64,000 bases of DNA from JAJPXC01 sp964628905 (GCA_964628905.1 CAZVNS010000004.1:1-64000); one strand, 5' to 3'. Positions 52,792 through 61,763 are shown, counted from the stretch's first letter. Numbers and translations: made by a program. Notes: generated by a model not told the origin, from the letters alone.

Positions 52792-54134
52792 CCCTTATGC
52801 TCGAATTCGCAATCGCGCCATCCGTCCTCGATACGTACGTATGTGTTGCGTATCTTACGCTCAATCCACTTGTCGATCACTTGCTGCTTCTGAGCCATCT
52901 CATACATACCTTTGATCAGCTGGAAGTCCTCGGCGAGGTTGGCCTTGTGAGGCTCAATGCGGTCGGTGAGCTTGACGATGGCTACGATTTCGCGCGAACT
53001 TTTGGGATCGATCATGATGAAGGGCTTTGATATCGATCCGATGGCCATTGTGTCGACCACTCGGCCTACCTCCTGGGGCAGTTGCGACATCTCAAAGCGC
53101 GAGGTACCGTTGGTCTCGTTGACCATCACTCCGCGGTTGTTGCGAGTGTCCTTATCCTGCGATACGTAGGGGGCGGCTTCTTCGAAGGTGAATTTTTTGC
53201 CTTCGACTATGTCGGTTCGCAGCGAGTCGAGACGATTGATGGCATTGGTGAGCTCGTCGTCGCTCACTTTGGGCTTGAGCAGGATGTGGCGTACGTTGAC
53301 TCGCTCTCCACGCTTCTCAATGAGTTGGATTATATGGTATCCATATTGGGTCTCCACGATTTTCGACACCTTGTTGGGGTCGCTAAGATTGAAGGCCACA
53401 GCTGCGAATTCAGGCACCAGCTGGGCTTTGCTCATGAAACCAAGCTCGCCGCCGCGAGAGGCGCTGGCCCGATCCTCAGAGTAGAAGATCGCGAGTGTGG
53501 AGAAGCTGCTCTCGCCTGAATTGACGCGCTCTGTGTAGTCGCGAAGTCGGGCCTTGACATCCTCAATCTCCTGCACGGGTATCACGGGGTTGATGGTGAT
53601 AATCTGTGTCTCCACCTGCATGGGCACAAATGGCACTGAGTCCTCGGGCAGGGCGTCGAAGTAGCGGCGCACATCTGATGGAGTAGACTTCAGGTTCTTG
53701 GTAAGCGAGCGTTGCACCTCCTGTATCTTGTAGTTGTTGCGGCGCATCTCTATCATCTGCTCGCGTATTTCGGGGAATGATTTGTGGAAGTAGCTCTCCA
53801 CCTTCTCCTTCGAACCGAGGTTGTTGACCAGATAGTTGAGCCTTGACTCCACCTCGTTCATCACCATGGCGTCGGCCACCTCAACGGTGTCGAGCTCGGC
53901 TTGGTGAAGGAAGAGCTTTTCGATGGCCATCTGCTCGGGGATGAAGCAGTAGGGGTCGCCCTTGATTTGAGCACGCTCATACTGCATCTGCTGATATGTC
54001 TCCTCGATGTCAGACTTGTAGATAGGCTGGTCGCCCACCACCCATGCCACCTCTTCGGCTATATTGTTTTGACCGTAGGCCCATGCTGCCATCACGGCTC
54101 CGGCAGCGGCTATTATGGATAAAATCTTCTTCAT
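52776..54134 (-). CDS. Periplasmic parvulin-type peptidyl-prolyl isomerase (SurA-like)
   Basis: 452 residues. Signal peptide (KKILSIIAAAGAVMAAWAYG), a SurA N-terminal chaperone region (about 25-180), then two rotamase domains (about 180-275, with GGELGFMSKAQLVPEFA; about 285-390, with VNVRHILLKPKV). Assists outer-membrane protein folding. It begins a minus-strand operon with OstA-like, M18 and menD. Confidence 0.93.
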   Translation of the reverse strand: MKKILSIIAAAGAVMAAWAYGQNNIAEEVAWVVGDQPIYKSDIEETYQQMQYERAQIKGDPYCFIPEQMAIEKLFLHQAELDTVEVADAMVMNEVESRLNYLVNNLGSKEKVESYFHKSFPEIREQMIEMRRNNYKIQEVQRSLTKNLKSTPSDVRRYFDALPEDSVPFVPMQVETQIITINPVIPVQEIEDVKARLRDYTERVNSGESSFSTLAIFYSEDRASASRGGELGFMSKAQLVPEFAAVAFNLSDPNKVSKIVETQYGYHIIQLIEKRGERVNVRHILLKPKVSDDELTNAINRLDSLRTDIVEGKKFTFEEAAPYVSQDKDTRNNRGVMVNETNGTSRFEMSQLPQEVGRVVDTMAIGSISKPFIMIDPKSSREIVAIVKLTDRIEPHKANLAEDFQLIKGMYEMAQKQQVIDKWIERKIRNTYVRIEDGWRDCEFEHKGWLKK

Positions 54135-54160
54135 TGCATACTATTGGTTGTGATGAGCCA

Positions 54161-54168
54161 CAAAGATA
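54161..54168 (-). promoter_or_regulatory. -7 box of the SurA-like operon
   Basis: The minus strand reads TATCTTTG (plus CAAAGATA), an exact -7 box 26 nt before the ATG at 54134. No clear TTTG 20 nt further upstream. Confidence 0.45.
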
Positions 54169-54263
54169 GCAATTCTTATCCAATCCGCGGCACTGGGTAT
54201 CGAAATATTTTGTAATTTTGTGGCCAAAACCCCATCTCATATAAAATTTTTATGGCATAGGGG

Positions 54264-54356
54264 TCGCAGCCTTGGAGATATTTTTGCCCTTCAGGCTCAG
54301 GAGCATAGCGAGCTATGTGACTGGGGCAGAAGGGCAAAAATAGCCCAGGGATGCGA
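54264..54356 (+). other. Structured unit A: long stem with CGAG-loop hairpin
   Basis: Arm 54264-54291 pairs with 54330-54356: a perfect 13-bp core (TATTTTTGCCCTT) plus TGG, CC and TCGCA blocks. Within the 38-nt apical region, CATAG (54304-54308) and CTATG (54313-54317) form a small stem with loop CGAG, followed by TGAC. Confidence 0.65.
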
Positions 54357-54471
54357 GACAGAAGGTAACTTTTTATCCGTTATAGAGTTATCGGAGTATT
54401 GAAATAGCATAATAACAATTAATATAAACCACTTCATTTCGTAAAAATATGTTTTAAAGTTAGTTTAAGAT

Positions 54472-54561
54472 CGGTTTTGGACGGCAATTTTCGCAAGTCT
54501 CATCGGTCACTTAGCTCGCTAAACTCCCTCTTCGACTTGCGAAAATCCCTCGACCAAACCG
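54472..54561 (-). other. Structured unit B: same fold, different stem sequence
   Basis: Arm 54472-54499 pairs with 54534-54561: 13-bp core ATTTTCGCAAGTC and a CGGTTT end block. On the minus strand the apical part reads TTAG, CGAG, CTAA, then GTGACCG, matching unit A's CGAG loop and GTGAC. The main stem is different in sequence at nearly every base but still paired. Confidence 0.65.
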
Positions 54562-54612
54562 CCCCTAAGCCTTAAAAATTTTATGAGATGGGGTCTAACG
54601 CGTAAACGAAAT

Positions 54613-55584
54613 ATGGGACTGTTCAGCTTCTTTTCTAAAGAGAAAAAAAAGGAGACCCTTGACCGGGGGCTCGAACGCACCAAGCAAGGTGTGTTTTCCA
54701 AGATAACCCGAGCCATAGCCGGCAAGTCGGAAGTTGACGATGATGTGCTCGACGAGCTTGAAGAAGTGTTTGTGACCTCCGACGTAGGTGTCGACACCAC
54801 CCTCAAGATCATTGAGCGCCTTCAGGAGCGTGTGGCCCGCGACAAATATGTGAGCACCTCTGAACTCAATCGCCTGCTTGTGGAGGAGATTAGCGACATG
54901 CTCGTGGAAAGCGGCGAGGACTCGTCAGGCGAGGACTTCACCGTGCCTGAGGGACATAAGCCTCATGTAATAATGGTGGTGGGCGTCAACGGTGTAGGCA
55001 AAACCACTACTATCGGAAAGATGGCGGCGCAATTTAAGCGTGCGGGCAACAAGGTGATGCTCGGAGCCGCCGACACATTCCGCGCAGCGGCAATAGAGCA
55101 GCTCGACGAGTGGGGACGGCGTGCTGATGTGCCCGTGATAAAGCAGAAACTCGGTGCTGACCCCGCGGCCGTGGCTTACGACACCCTCTCTTCGGCCGTG
55201 GCCAACGATGTCGATGTGGTAATCATCGACACCGCCGGTCGTCTTCACAACAAGAAGGGCCTAATGGATGAGCTGACCAAGATACGCAACGTGATGGAGC
55301 GCATCGTGCCCGGAGCGCCCCATGAGGTGCTGTTGGTACTCGACGGCTCCACGGGCCAAAATGCCTTTGAGCAGGCTCGACAGTTTGTGGCCGCAACTCA
55401 AGTCAATGAGCTGGCTATCACCAAGCTCGATGGCACAGCCAAGGGCGGAGTGGTGATCGGCATCAGCGACCAGTTTAAGATACCGGTGAAGTACATCGGA
55501 CTGGGCGAGGGTATCGACGACCTGCAAGTGTTCGATAAGCGCGAATTCGTGCAGTCGCTATTTGGCAACGATAGCAAAGAGTGA
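54613..55584 (+). CDS. ftsY: Signal recognition particle receptor FtsY
   Basis: SRP-type GTPase docking ribosome-nascent-chain complexes to the membrane. N-terminal charged segment (FSKEKKKETLDRGLERT), NG domain with GVNGVGKTTTIGKMAAQ, DTFRAAAIEQLDEWG, DTAGRLHNKKGLMDEL and a TKLDGTAKGG block. The ATG at 54613 (MGLFSFFSKEKKK) is preferred over one at 54583 that lies inside the repeat end. 323 residues. Starts right after the composite repeat; rimO follows. Confidence 0.96.
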   Translation: MGLFSFFSKEKKKETLDRGLERTKQGVFSKITRAIAGKSEVDDDVLDELEEVFVTSDVGVDTTLKIIERLQERVARDKYVSTSELNRLLVEEISDMLVESGEDSSGEDFTVPEGHKPHVIMVVGVNGVGKTTTIGKMAAQFKRAGNKVMLGAADTFRAAAIEQLDEWGRRADVPVIKQKLGADPAAVAYDTLSSAVANDVDVVIIDTAGRLHNKKGLMDELTKIRNVMERIVPGAPHEVLLVLDGSTGQNAFEQARQFVAATQVNELAITKLDGTAKGGVVIGISDQFKIPVKYIGLGEGIDDLQVFDKREFVQSLFGNDSKE

Positions 55585-55590
55585 CCCACG

Positions 55591-55615
55591 GCCCTTAAAG
55601 TCCTTAAAAACATAA
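55591..55615 (+). repeat. R1 leader repeat upstream of rimO
   Basis: CCCTTAAAGTCCTTAAAAAC, then ATAAATAATC, directly after the ftsY stop and 18 nt before the GTG start of rimO. The shortest R1 tract. Confidence 0.65.
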
Positions 55616-55633
55616 ATAATCTATAACTACCTC

Positions 55634-56929
55634 GTGGCAAGAACAAGAGTCAAAGTGATATCTCTTGGATGTTCCAAAAACCTTGTGGACTCCGAACGGC
55701 TGATGCACATGATTGAGGAGGCGGGTCTGCGACTCGTCACCGACGACGCCCCTGCCGATGTGGCTGTGGTAAACACATGCGGCTTCATTGGCGACGCTAA
55801 GGAGGAGTCAATCGACACCATACTCTCCCTTGCCCAACAGAAGGAGCAGGGGTCGCTTAAGCAGATATATGTGATGGGCTGCCTGTCGGAGCGCTACCGC
55901 AAGGAGCTGCCCGGCGAGCTCCCCGAAGTCGATGGCTGGTATGGCAAATTTGACTGGCCTGCCGTTGTGGGTCAAATTTCGGCTACAAGCGAGTCAGTGC
56001 CCACCTATGAGCGGCATCTGACCACCGGACCCCACCACGCATATCTTAAGATAGCCGAGGGGTGCAACCGCTTCTGCGCCTTCTGCGCCATACCACTGAT
56101 CACCGGGCGATACCATTCGCGGACTATCGATGATATCGCTGCCGAGGTGGAGCAGCTTGTGGCCAAGGGGGTACATGAGTTTAACGTCATAGCCCAGGAT
56201 CTGTCGGCCTACGGCAGCGACATCTACGGACATCAAGCCATCGGCGAACTTATCGACCGCATAGCCGCTATCGACGGTGTGAAATGGATAAGACTTCATT
56301 ACGCCTACCCTGCCCAGTTCCCCATGGAGCTACTCGACGCCATGGAGCGCAATTCTAACGTGTGCCGATACCTCGACATAGCTCTCCAACACATAGCTGA
56401 CCCTGTGCTCACCAACATGCGCCGCCATATCACCGCCGATGAGACACGACAGTTGCTCGCCGAGATACGGCGCCGCGTGCCCGGCATACATATCCGCACC
56501 ACATTGATGGTGGGATTTCCCGGTGAAGGGGAGCAGGAATTTGAGGAGCTGATGGAATTTGCCAAAGAGCAACGATTTGAACGGATGGGCGCGTTTGCCT
56601 ACTGCGAGGAGGATGACACTTACGCAGCCCGCACCTTCAACGATGACATACCGCAAGAGGTTAAGAACGACCGTCTGGCTCGACTGATGGGCCTGCAGGA
56701 GAGTATCGCATTAGAACTAAACCAAGCCAAAGTCGGACAAACCATCGAGGTGGTGGTTGACTCTGAGGAAGATGACTATTATGTGGGGCGTTCGCAGTAC
56801 GACTCTCCGGAGGTAGACCCCGAGGTGCTGATCAAGAAGACACGCCCGTTGAATATCGGCCAGTGGCTCAACGTCACCATCACCGACGCACTCCCATTCG
56901 AACTAATCGCTACCCCTGCCGAAGCATGA
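55634..56929 (+). CDS. rimO: Ribosomal protein S12 methylthiotransferase
   Basis: Radical-SAM enzyme that methylthiolates an aspartate of S12. N-terminal UPF0004 cluster cysteines C13, C49 and C83; the radical-SAM cluster is C144, C148 and C151 in GCNRFCAFC; a C-terminal TRAM domain follows (about 370-430). It starts with GTG at 55634. 431 residues. Its stop overlaps the next ATG (ATGA). Confidence 0.96.
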   Translation: MARTRVKVISLGCSKNLVDSERLMHMIEEAGLRLVTDDAPADVAVVNTCGFIGDAKEESIDTILSLAQQKEQGSLKQIYVMGCLSERYRKELPGELPEVDGWYGKFDWPAVVGQISATSESVPTYERHLTTGPHHAYLKIAEGCNRFCAFCAIPLITGRYHSRTIDDIAAEVEQLVAKGVHEFNVIAQDLSAYGSDIYGHQAIGELIDRIAAIDGVKWIRLHYAYPAQFPMELLDAMERNSNVCRYLDIALQHIADPVLTNMRRHITADETRQLLAEIRRRVPGIHIRTTLMVGFPGEGEQEFEELMEFAKEQRFERMGAFAYCEEDDTYAARTFNDDIPQEVKNDRLARLMGLQESIALELNQAKVGQTIEVVVDSEEDDYYVGRSQYDSPEVDPEVLIKKTRPLNIGQWLNVTITDALPFELIATPAEA

Positions 56930-57888
56930 GGGATATAGCCGCCTTACTTGAAGATGGCACCCCTTTCGCCCTCTACCGTGAGCCTGAGGGGGAGCCACGG
57001 ATCGTCACCGACAATTTCGCCATACACCCCTGGCTTTCAAACGCAGGGCTAACACTCGACGCCACTCCCGCGCCAATCGCACCTCTGCGACCGGCCCCCG
57101 AACTCACCCGCGAACAATATATCCAAAGGGTAGGGGAAATCATACATAAATTTGGAGCCGGGGCTTCCGAGATGCATAAGACGGTGTACTCCCGCATAAT
57201 CAATGGCCATGGTGCGCTCACTGCCGCCGATATCGCCCAACGGTTGATGTCGCTCGAGCAGCCGACGCTCCGAGCTATGTGGTATCATCCTCAATGCGGA
57301 CTTTGGGTTGCGTCAACTCCCGAGGTGCTTCTCGACGTGGAATTGCGCACGGGGCGCTTCCGCACCATGGCCTTGGCCGGAACACGACCCACCGGCACCG
57401 CCGAGCCGTGGGATGCCAAAAACATCGCTGAACAACAGATCGTGGCCGAAACCATCGCCGCCGACCTGCGTGGCCTTGGACTTTCGCCTGAAATCGGCAC
57501 TACGCACACACTGCGCAGCGGAGGTGTAGAGCACCGCTGCACAATCATCGAAGGTGACACACAGGGCTTGCACCCCGGACTAATCGCTAATGCTCTGAGC
57601 CCAACTCCCGCCTTGGGAGGTTATCCGCGCACTGAGGCATTGGCCGACATCGAGCGCCTGGAGATAGCGCCTCGCGAATGCTATGGAGGGTATGTTGCCA
57701 TCATTGACGCCAATCGTTGGAGGGCCTACGTGGTGATACGTTGCGCCCGCATTGACCTCGATGGCAATTACCGCATCTACGCCGGCGGGGGCATAACAGC
57801 AGACTCTGACCCACAAAAAGAATGGTGCGAGACTGTAGCCAAGTCATGCACCATAGCTGATATCTTGGGAGTCGGAAAGCAACTTTAG
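56926..57888 (+). CDS. menF: Isochorismate synthase (MenF/EntC family)
   Basis: Chorismate-binding enzyme making isochorismate for menaquinone. Conserved motifs are ALAGTRPTG, IAEQQIVAETIAADL, LSPTPALGGYP, IAPRECYGGYVAI and YAGGGITADSDPQKEWCET. The ATG at 56926 overlaps the rimO stop; frames further upstream lie within rimO. 320 residues, somewhat short because the N-terminal half is reduced, as in other Bacteroidota members. EntC or PabB-like activity is less likely given menD nearby. Confidence 0.88.
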   Translation: MRDIAALLEDGTPFALYREPEGEPRIVTDNFAIHPWLSNAGLTLDATPAPIAPLRPAPELTREQYIQRVGEIIHKFGAGASEMHKTVYSRIINGHGALTAADIAQRLMSLEQPTLRAMWYHPQCGLWVASTPEVLLDVELRTGRFRTMALAGTRPTGTAEPWDAKNIAEQQIVAETIAADLRGLGLSPEIGTTHTLRSGGVEHRCTIIEGDTQGLHPGLIANALSPTPALGGYPRTEALADIERLEIAPRECYGGYVAIIDANRWRAYVVIRCARIDLDGNYRIYAGGGITADSDPQKEWCETVAKSCTIADILGVGKQL

Positions 57889-60314
57889 AAATCCACCGAA
57901 AGTCGTACGTTGATCTGTCGTCGGGTCAGATAGTTGGGCACGGCATACTGTATGTTGTTGACATCGGTTACCCAGTAGTATGAGCTGATGTTGGCGATGT
58001 CGAGCAGATTGAACACATCCACTCCAAGCCACGCGCTTTTGATGTGGCGCAACACTCCGCTGCGTGTCTCACCCTCCTTCAACGGCGAAACCAAAGCATA
58101 GCTCAATCCCACATCCACGCGCTTATATGCAGGGGTGCGGAAGTAACCCTTGTCGCGCGATGAGCGGGGGGCTGTGGTAGGTAAGCCGTCGGAGAAGATG
58201 CCGCGCAGCGAGAATTTCAGCTTGGGGAACTTGGGGAAATAGTCAGTGAAATAGAGAGCGAACGAATAGCGCTGGTCAGTTGGGCGGGGCACCTTCACTC
58301 CATTCAAGTCCTCCTGGGTCTTCATCAGAGAGAAACTGATCCATGAGTCGGTGCCCGGTACGAACTGGCCGAACAGCTTCATGTCTAATCCTGCAGTGTA
58401 GCCCTTCGATCCGTTGACACCGGTGTAGGTGATCTTCAAATTGTCAATCTCGTAGGGGATAAGGTCGTCGAGCTTCTTATAGTAAGCCTCAGCTGAGAAC
58501 TTAAAGGGACGGTCCATCGCACGGAACGTATAGTCAGAGCCGAGTATGAACTGCAACGAGCGTTGCGACTTTATGCCCTCGTTAAGCACTATCGTGGTAT
58601 TGCCGTCGGCATCGGTCACCGGACGGCGGAATTCTTTGTAGAATGGTGACTGGTAGTAGAGGCCTGTGGCGAAGCGGAATGCCCAGTTGCTGTTGCGGTC
58701 GGGCACGAAGGCCGCGCCTAAGCGGGGTGAAAAGAGCGTTTCCTTGTTGAAGCTCCAATGGCTCAGGCGGATGCCGCCGTTGAAGGAGAAGTAGCCCACG
58801 TTGGTGTTGAGCTTGTAGCTGTCTTGGAGGAACACGGCGAAACGGCTCGTGGTCAAGTCCTGATGTGATGTGAGGTTGTAGATCACCTTCACTGCATCGG
58901 GAACATTGGGGAGTGAGTAGCCCGAGGAGTCGCGCTGCTCCCACTCGCGGGTGCGGTCCATGAACTTCTCAGAGTTGAAGCTCACGCCATAGGTCAGGGT
59001 ATGGCGGTTGATGCCGGTGTTGCCCTTCAGGGCGAGGTTGAACACCGATGCCTTCAAGCGGTTGCGGGCATGCTCCATGTAGCGTCCTACACCAAGTTCG
59101 CCCCCGATGCTGCCCGAACCGGAGGCGTCGCCGGTGGTGCCGGCCTGGTCGAGCCAGTATTCACCCGAGATATCGTAGGCCACAAGCTCATTAGTGAGAT
59201 AGACCGCACTGAGCAGGGTGAAGTTGGTCTTCTTCGAAGGCTCAAAGATGAGCGACAGGGCGCCGAAGTAGGTCTCAAATCGGTCCTTCTCATGGCCGTC
59301 GAAGTAAACCTTAAACTGCTTGGCGTCGTCCGAAGTGCCGAAGTTGGTGGTGCGGTCAGTGGGGGTGAACTTATAATTGTTGATCGCAATGTTGCCTAAG
59401 AAATTCACTTTCCACTTCTGCGCTGGACGGAAGTTCATGTTGGTCTGATAATCGAAGAAGTTAGGGTCGTACTCACCCTTGGTGTCCATCGAGCTCAGCA
59501 GTGATGAGTTGCGTTTGTAGCGGATGCCGTGGAGCTGAGAAAACTTTTTGCTGCTCTGCCCTAAGGTAAGGCTTCCTCCCATCAGACTCAGCGACAGAGC
59601 GCCTTCAAAAGCCTCCGGATCGCGGTAGGTGATATCGAGGGCCGACGACATCTTATCGCCATACTCGGCCGAGAAACCTCCTGTGGAGAAGCCGATGGCG
59701 CCAACCATATCGGGGTTGATCACGCTCAATCCCTCCTGCTGCCCTGATGTGATGAGCTGCGGACGATATACCTCCACACCGTTGATATACACCAAGTTTT
59801 CATCGTATGTGCCACCGCGCACTGAGTACTGCGACGACATCTCGTTCGACGAGTTCACACCCGCCATCGTGGTGAGCATCGACTCCACGGAGCCCCCCGA
59901 CACGTCAGGCGACAACTTCAAGGCATCGCCATCAAGGCGCTGCATCTGGTTGGTCTGCTTTCGTATCTCGGTGATCTCCACCTCCTGGAGTTTCTGTGTC
60001 TTGGGGTTCATCGCAACATTGAGCGTCACATCACCCTTAGCGTCAATGAGCTGTCGAGAGAGTTCGTCGTAGCCCATACAGGTGAAAATCACATTGATGG
60101 TGTCGCGCGCAGGCACCGATAGTTTGTAGCCGCCGTCAAGTCCTGTGATACCGCCAATGGCAGTGCCACCGATTCTGACGGTGACAAACTCCATCGGCTC
60201 TTGCTTCTCGTCGACCACCTTACCATGGATGTTGACCTGCGCCAGCATCGCAGGAGCATCGCCCACAAGGGTTATTATTAAAGCGATTATTAGTGATATC
60301 AATCGATTGGTCAT
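57885..60314 (-). CDS. TonB-dependent outer-membrane receptor with CarbopepD N-terminal domain
   Basis: 809-residue outer-membrane transporter. Signal peptide (about 1-25), CarboxypepD_reg-like domain (about 27-105; VNIHGKVVDEKQEPMEFVTV), TonB plug (about 125-230; SQYSVRGGTYDENLVYINGV), then a 22-stranded barrel ending in INVRLSVDF. Substrate unknown; no SusD partner or lipoprotein gene sits next to it, so it is not a standard Sus-type locus. It converges on isochorismate synthase with a 4-nt overlap. Confidence 0.92.
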   Translation of the reverse strand: MTNRLISLIIALIITLVGDAPAMLAQVNIHGKVVDEKQEPMEFVTVRIGGTAIGGITGLDGGYKLSVPARDTINVIFTCMGYDELSRQLIDAKGDVTLNVAMNPKTQKLQEVEITEIRKQTNQMQRLDGDALKLSPDVSGGSVESMLTTMAGVNSSNEMSSQYSVRGGTYDENLVYINGVEVYRPQLITSGQQEGLSVINPDMVGAIGFSTGGFSAEYGDKMSSALDITYRDPEAFEGALSLSLMGGSLTLGQSSKKFSQLHGIRYKRNSSLLSSMDTKGEYDPNFFDYQTNMNFRPAQKWKVNFLGNIAINNYKFTPTDRTTNFGTSDDAKQFKVYFDGHEKDRFETYFGALSLIFEPSKKTNFTLLSAVYLTNELVAYDISGEYWLDQAGTTGDASGSGSIGGELGVGRYMEHARNRLKASVFNLALKGNTGINRHTLTYGVSFNSEKFMDRTREWEQRDSSGYSLPNVPDAVKVIYNLTSHQDLTTSRFAVFLQDSYKLNTNVGYFSFNGGIRLSHWSFNKETLFSPRLGAAFVPDRNSNWAFRFATGLYYQSPFYKEFRRPVTDADGNTTIVLNEGIKSQRSLQFILGSDYTFRAMDRPFKFSAEAYYKKLDDLIPYEIDNLKITYTGVNGSKGYTAGLDMKLFGQFVPGTDSWISFSLMKTQEDLNGVKVPRPTDQRYSFALYFTDYFPKFPKLKFSLRGIFSDGLPTTAPRSSRDKGYFRTPAYKRVDVGLSYALVSPLKEGETRSGVLRHIKSAWLGVDVFNLLDIANISSYYWVTDVNNIQYAVPNYLTRRQINVRLSVDF

Positions 60315-60452
60315 AATTTACGTTTTGCTATAACATTATATATAACGCATCCTCACCGTTAAAATTGCCTATACACAATAATTTGTGCTCTTCCGCCCCC
60401 GAATTGTTAAAAAAAATTAATTATGTCACCAATCGCTCTATCAACCGTTCTC

Positions 60453-60475
60453 AAAAAAAAAAAAAACTATCTTTG
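60453..60475 (+). promoter_or_regulatory. A14 tract and -7 box of the WG-repeat lipoprotein gene
   Basis: TATCTTTG at 60468-60475 is an exact -7 box giving a leader of about 75 nt before the ATG at 60555. Fourteen A bases (60453-60466) abut it and would lie in the -33/-7 spacer. No TTTG sits at the expected upstream position. Confidence 0.45.
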
Positions 60476-60554
60476 CATTCAGAAGCGCATAAGCGCAGAT
60501 ACACAACTACCGAAATCACTCATTATTAATTTTTTAAACCAATACAATCTTTTT

Positions 60555-61763
60555 ATGAAAAAATCGGTACTGTTAACCTGCCTCGCAGGCACCGCCATGC
60601 TCCTCTCAAGCTGCGGAGGTGGGGACAAGCTTGAAGTAGAAGGAATCCCAGTTCAGCTCTCTAGGGGTGGATCTTGGGGCATGATCAAGCCCAATGGCGA
60701 TGTAATCTTCGAAAGCGAGTTCAAGGAAGAGCCCACAGCCGTGATCAACGGCATGTTCTCAGTTAAAGCCGGTCATGACAACTATCAGCTTTACAACATC
60801 AAAGATCCCAAAAAGGAAGTGCTCTCTGGTTACACCGGTATCGGTTGCTTCGCCTTTGAGAACGTAGCTCCCGCTGTAAAGAAGGACAAACCAATCTCCA
60901 TCATCAACAAGGATGGCGAAGAGGTAGCAAGCCTCGGCGAAAATTACTGCTCAGCTCATCCCGCATTCGTTGGTGGCCTCCTCGTAGTGGGCAAGAATGT
61001 GAAGGAGAAGAATGGCGACTATGAGTACGACGTTGTAAAATATGGCGCAGTCGACAAGGAAGGCAACGAGGTGATCCCCGCCAAGTACAACGAACTCTCT
61101 GACTTCGTCGACGGCGTGGCAGCAGCCGCTATCCGCAACGACAAGGGTGAGACCACCATCTATGTAGTCAACACCGACGGCGAAGAGGTCAAGATCAACA
61201 AAGCTACAGGCCTGTCTGAGTTCAAAGACGGCGTTGCCATTATGACCGTACAGCCCAAAGAGGGTGGTGACACCGAATTCTACTTCATCAACAAGAAGGG
61301 CGAGGAGCTCTTCAAGGTTAAGGCCGATGGCGTAGGCGAATGGAATGGCGACTTCTTCGTATTCCTGGAAGGCACATCATTCGGTGTGAAGAAGCTCAAT
61401 GAGGACCAGGAGAAGCTGATCAACGCTAAATACAACCGCATCCAAATCCTCGACAACGGCAACCTTCTCGTCAAGGAAGGGGACGAGTGGTCACTTGTCA
61501 ACAAAGAAGGCGAGAAAGTCAGCGACAAGTTCAACTTCAAGAAAGCTACACCCCTCGGTGACGGCAAGTACTTCCTCGTAAACGAGGGCGACAACCGCAT
61601 CGTGGTTAACAAAGATGGCGAGCCCGTCGACAAGAACCAGACCATCTACGGCTACGGTTCAGACGTTTACTCCGGCTCACTCACCTTCCGCAAGAAAGGC
61701 GACAACGGTTCTGCTAACGCCGAATACGCCGCCCCGGTTCCAGTTGCAGATTACGACTTCTAA
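60555..61763 (+). CDS. WG-repeat lipoprotein
   Basis: 402 residues. Lipoprotein signal (KKSVLLTCLAGTAMLLSSCG) with acylated Cys at SSCGGG. The remainder is a string of beta-rich WG-like repeats of 40-60 residues (GSWGMIKPNGDVIFESEFKE, GAVDKEGNEVIPAKYNELSD, EDQEKLINAKYNRIQI). WG proteins are common surface proteins of Bacteroidota of unknown function. The frame is open upstream to 60423 but runs through the promoter and poly-A tract, so the ATG at 60555 is used. Confidence 0.88.
   Translation: MKKSVLLTCLAGTAMLLSSCGGGDKLEVEGIPVQLSRGGSWGMIKPNGDVIFESEFKEEPTAVINGMFSVKAGHDNYQLYNIKDPKKEVLSGYTGIGCFAFENVAPAVKKDKPISIINKDGEEVASLGENYCSAHPAFVGGLLVVGKNVKEKNGDYEYDVVKYGAVDKEGNEVIPAKYNELSDFVDGVAAAAIRNDKGETTIYVVNTDGEEVKINKATGLSEFKDGVAIMTVQPKEGGDTEFYFINKKGEELFKVKADGVGEWNGDFFVFLEGTSFGVKKLNEDQEKLINAKYNRIQILDNGNLLVKEGDEWSLVNKEGEKVSDKFNFKKATPLGDGKYFLVNEGDNRIVVNKDGEPVDKNQTIYGYGSDVYSGSLTFRKKGDNGSANAEYAAPVPVADYDF

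Larger units (their letters stand above)
54230..54593. repeat. Composite inverted repeat element in a 478-nt gene-free spacer
   Basis: Two related structured units face each other across an AT-rich core. Unit A (plus strand, 54230-54365) and unit B (minus strand, 54593-54472) both begin with CCCCATCTCATA, an AAAATTTTTA block, then GGC(A/T)TAGGGG, and both contain a long stem with a small internal hairpin having a CGAG loop. The ends of the whole are therefore inverted repeats of about 21 bp. There is no coding sequence inside. It looks like a non-autonomous mobile or structured-RNA repeat unit. The remaining sequence of this spacer (54135-54229) holds the SurA-like promoter; 54594-54612 has no recognised signal. 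Confidence 0.7.

Noticed and set aside
60423..60554. Upstream extension of the WG-repeat lipoprotein frame
   Set aside because: It would start within a poly-A tract and the promoter and would bury the lipoprotein signal; the ATG at 60555 begins a textbook signal with lipobox.
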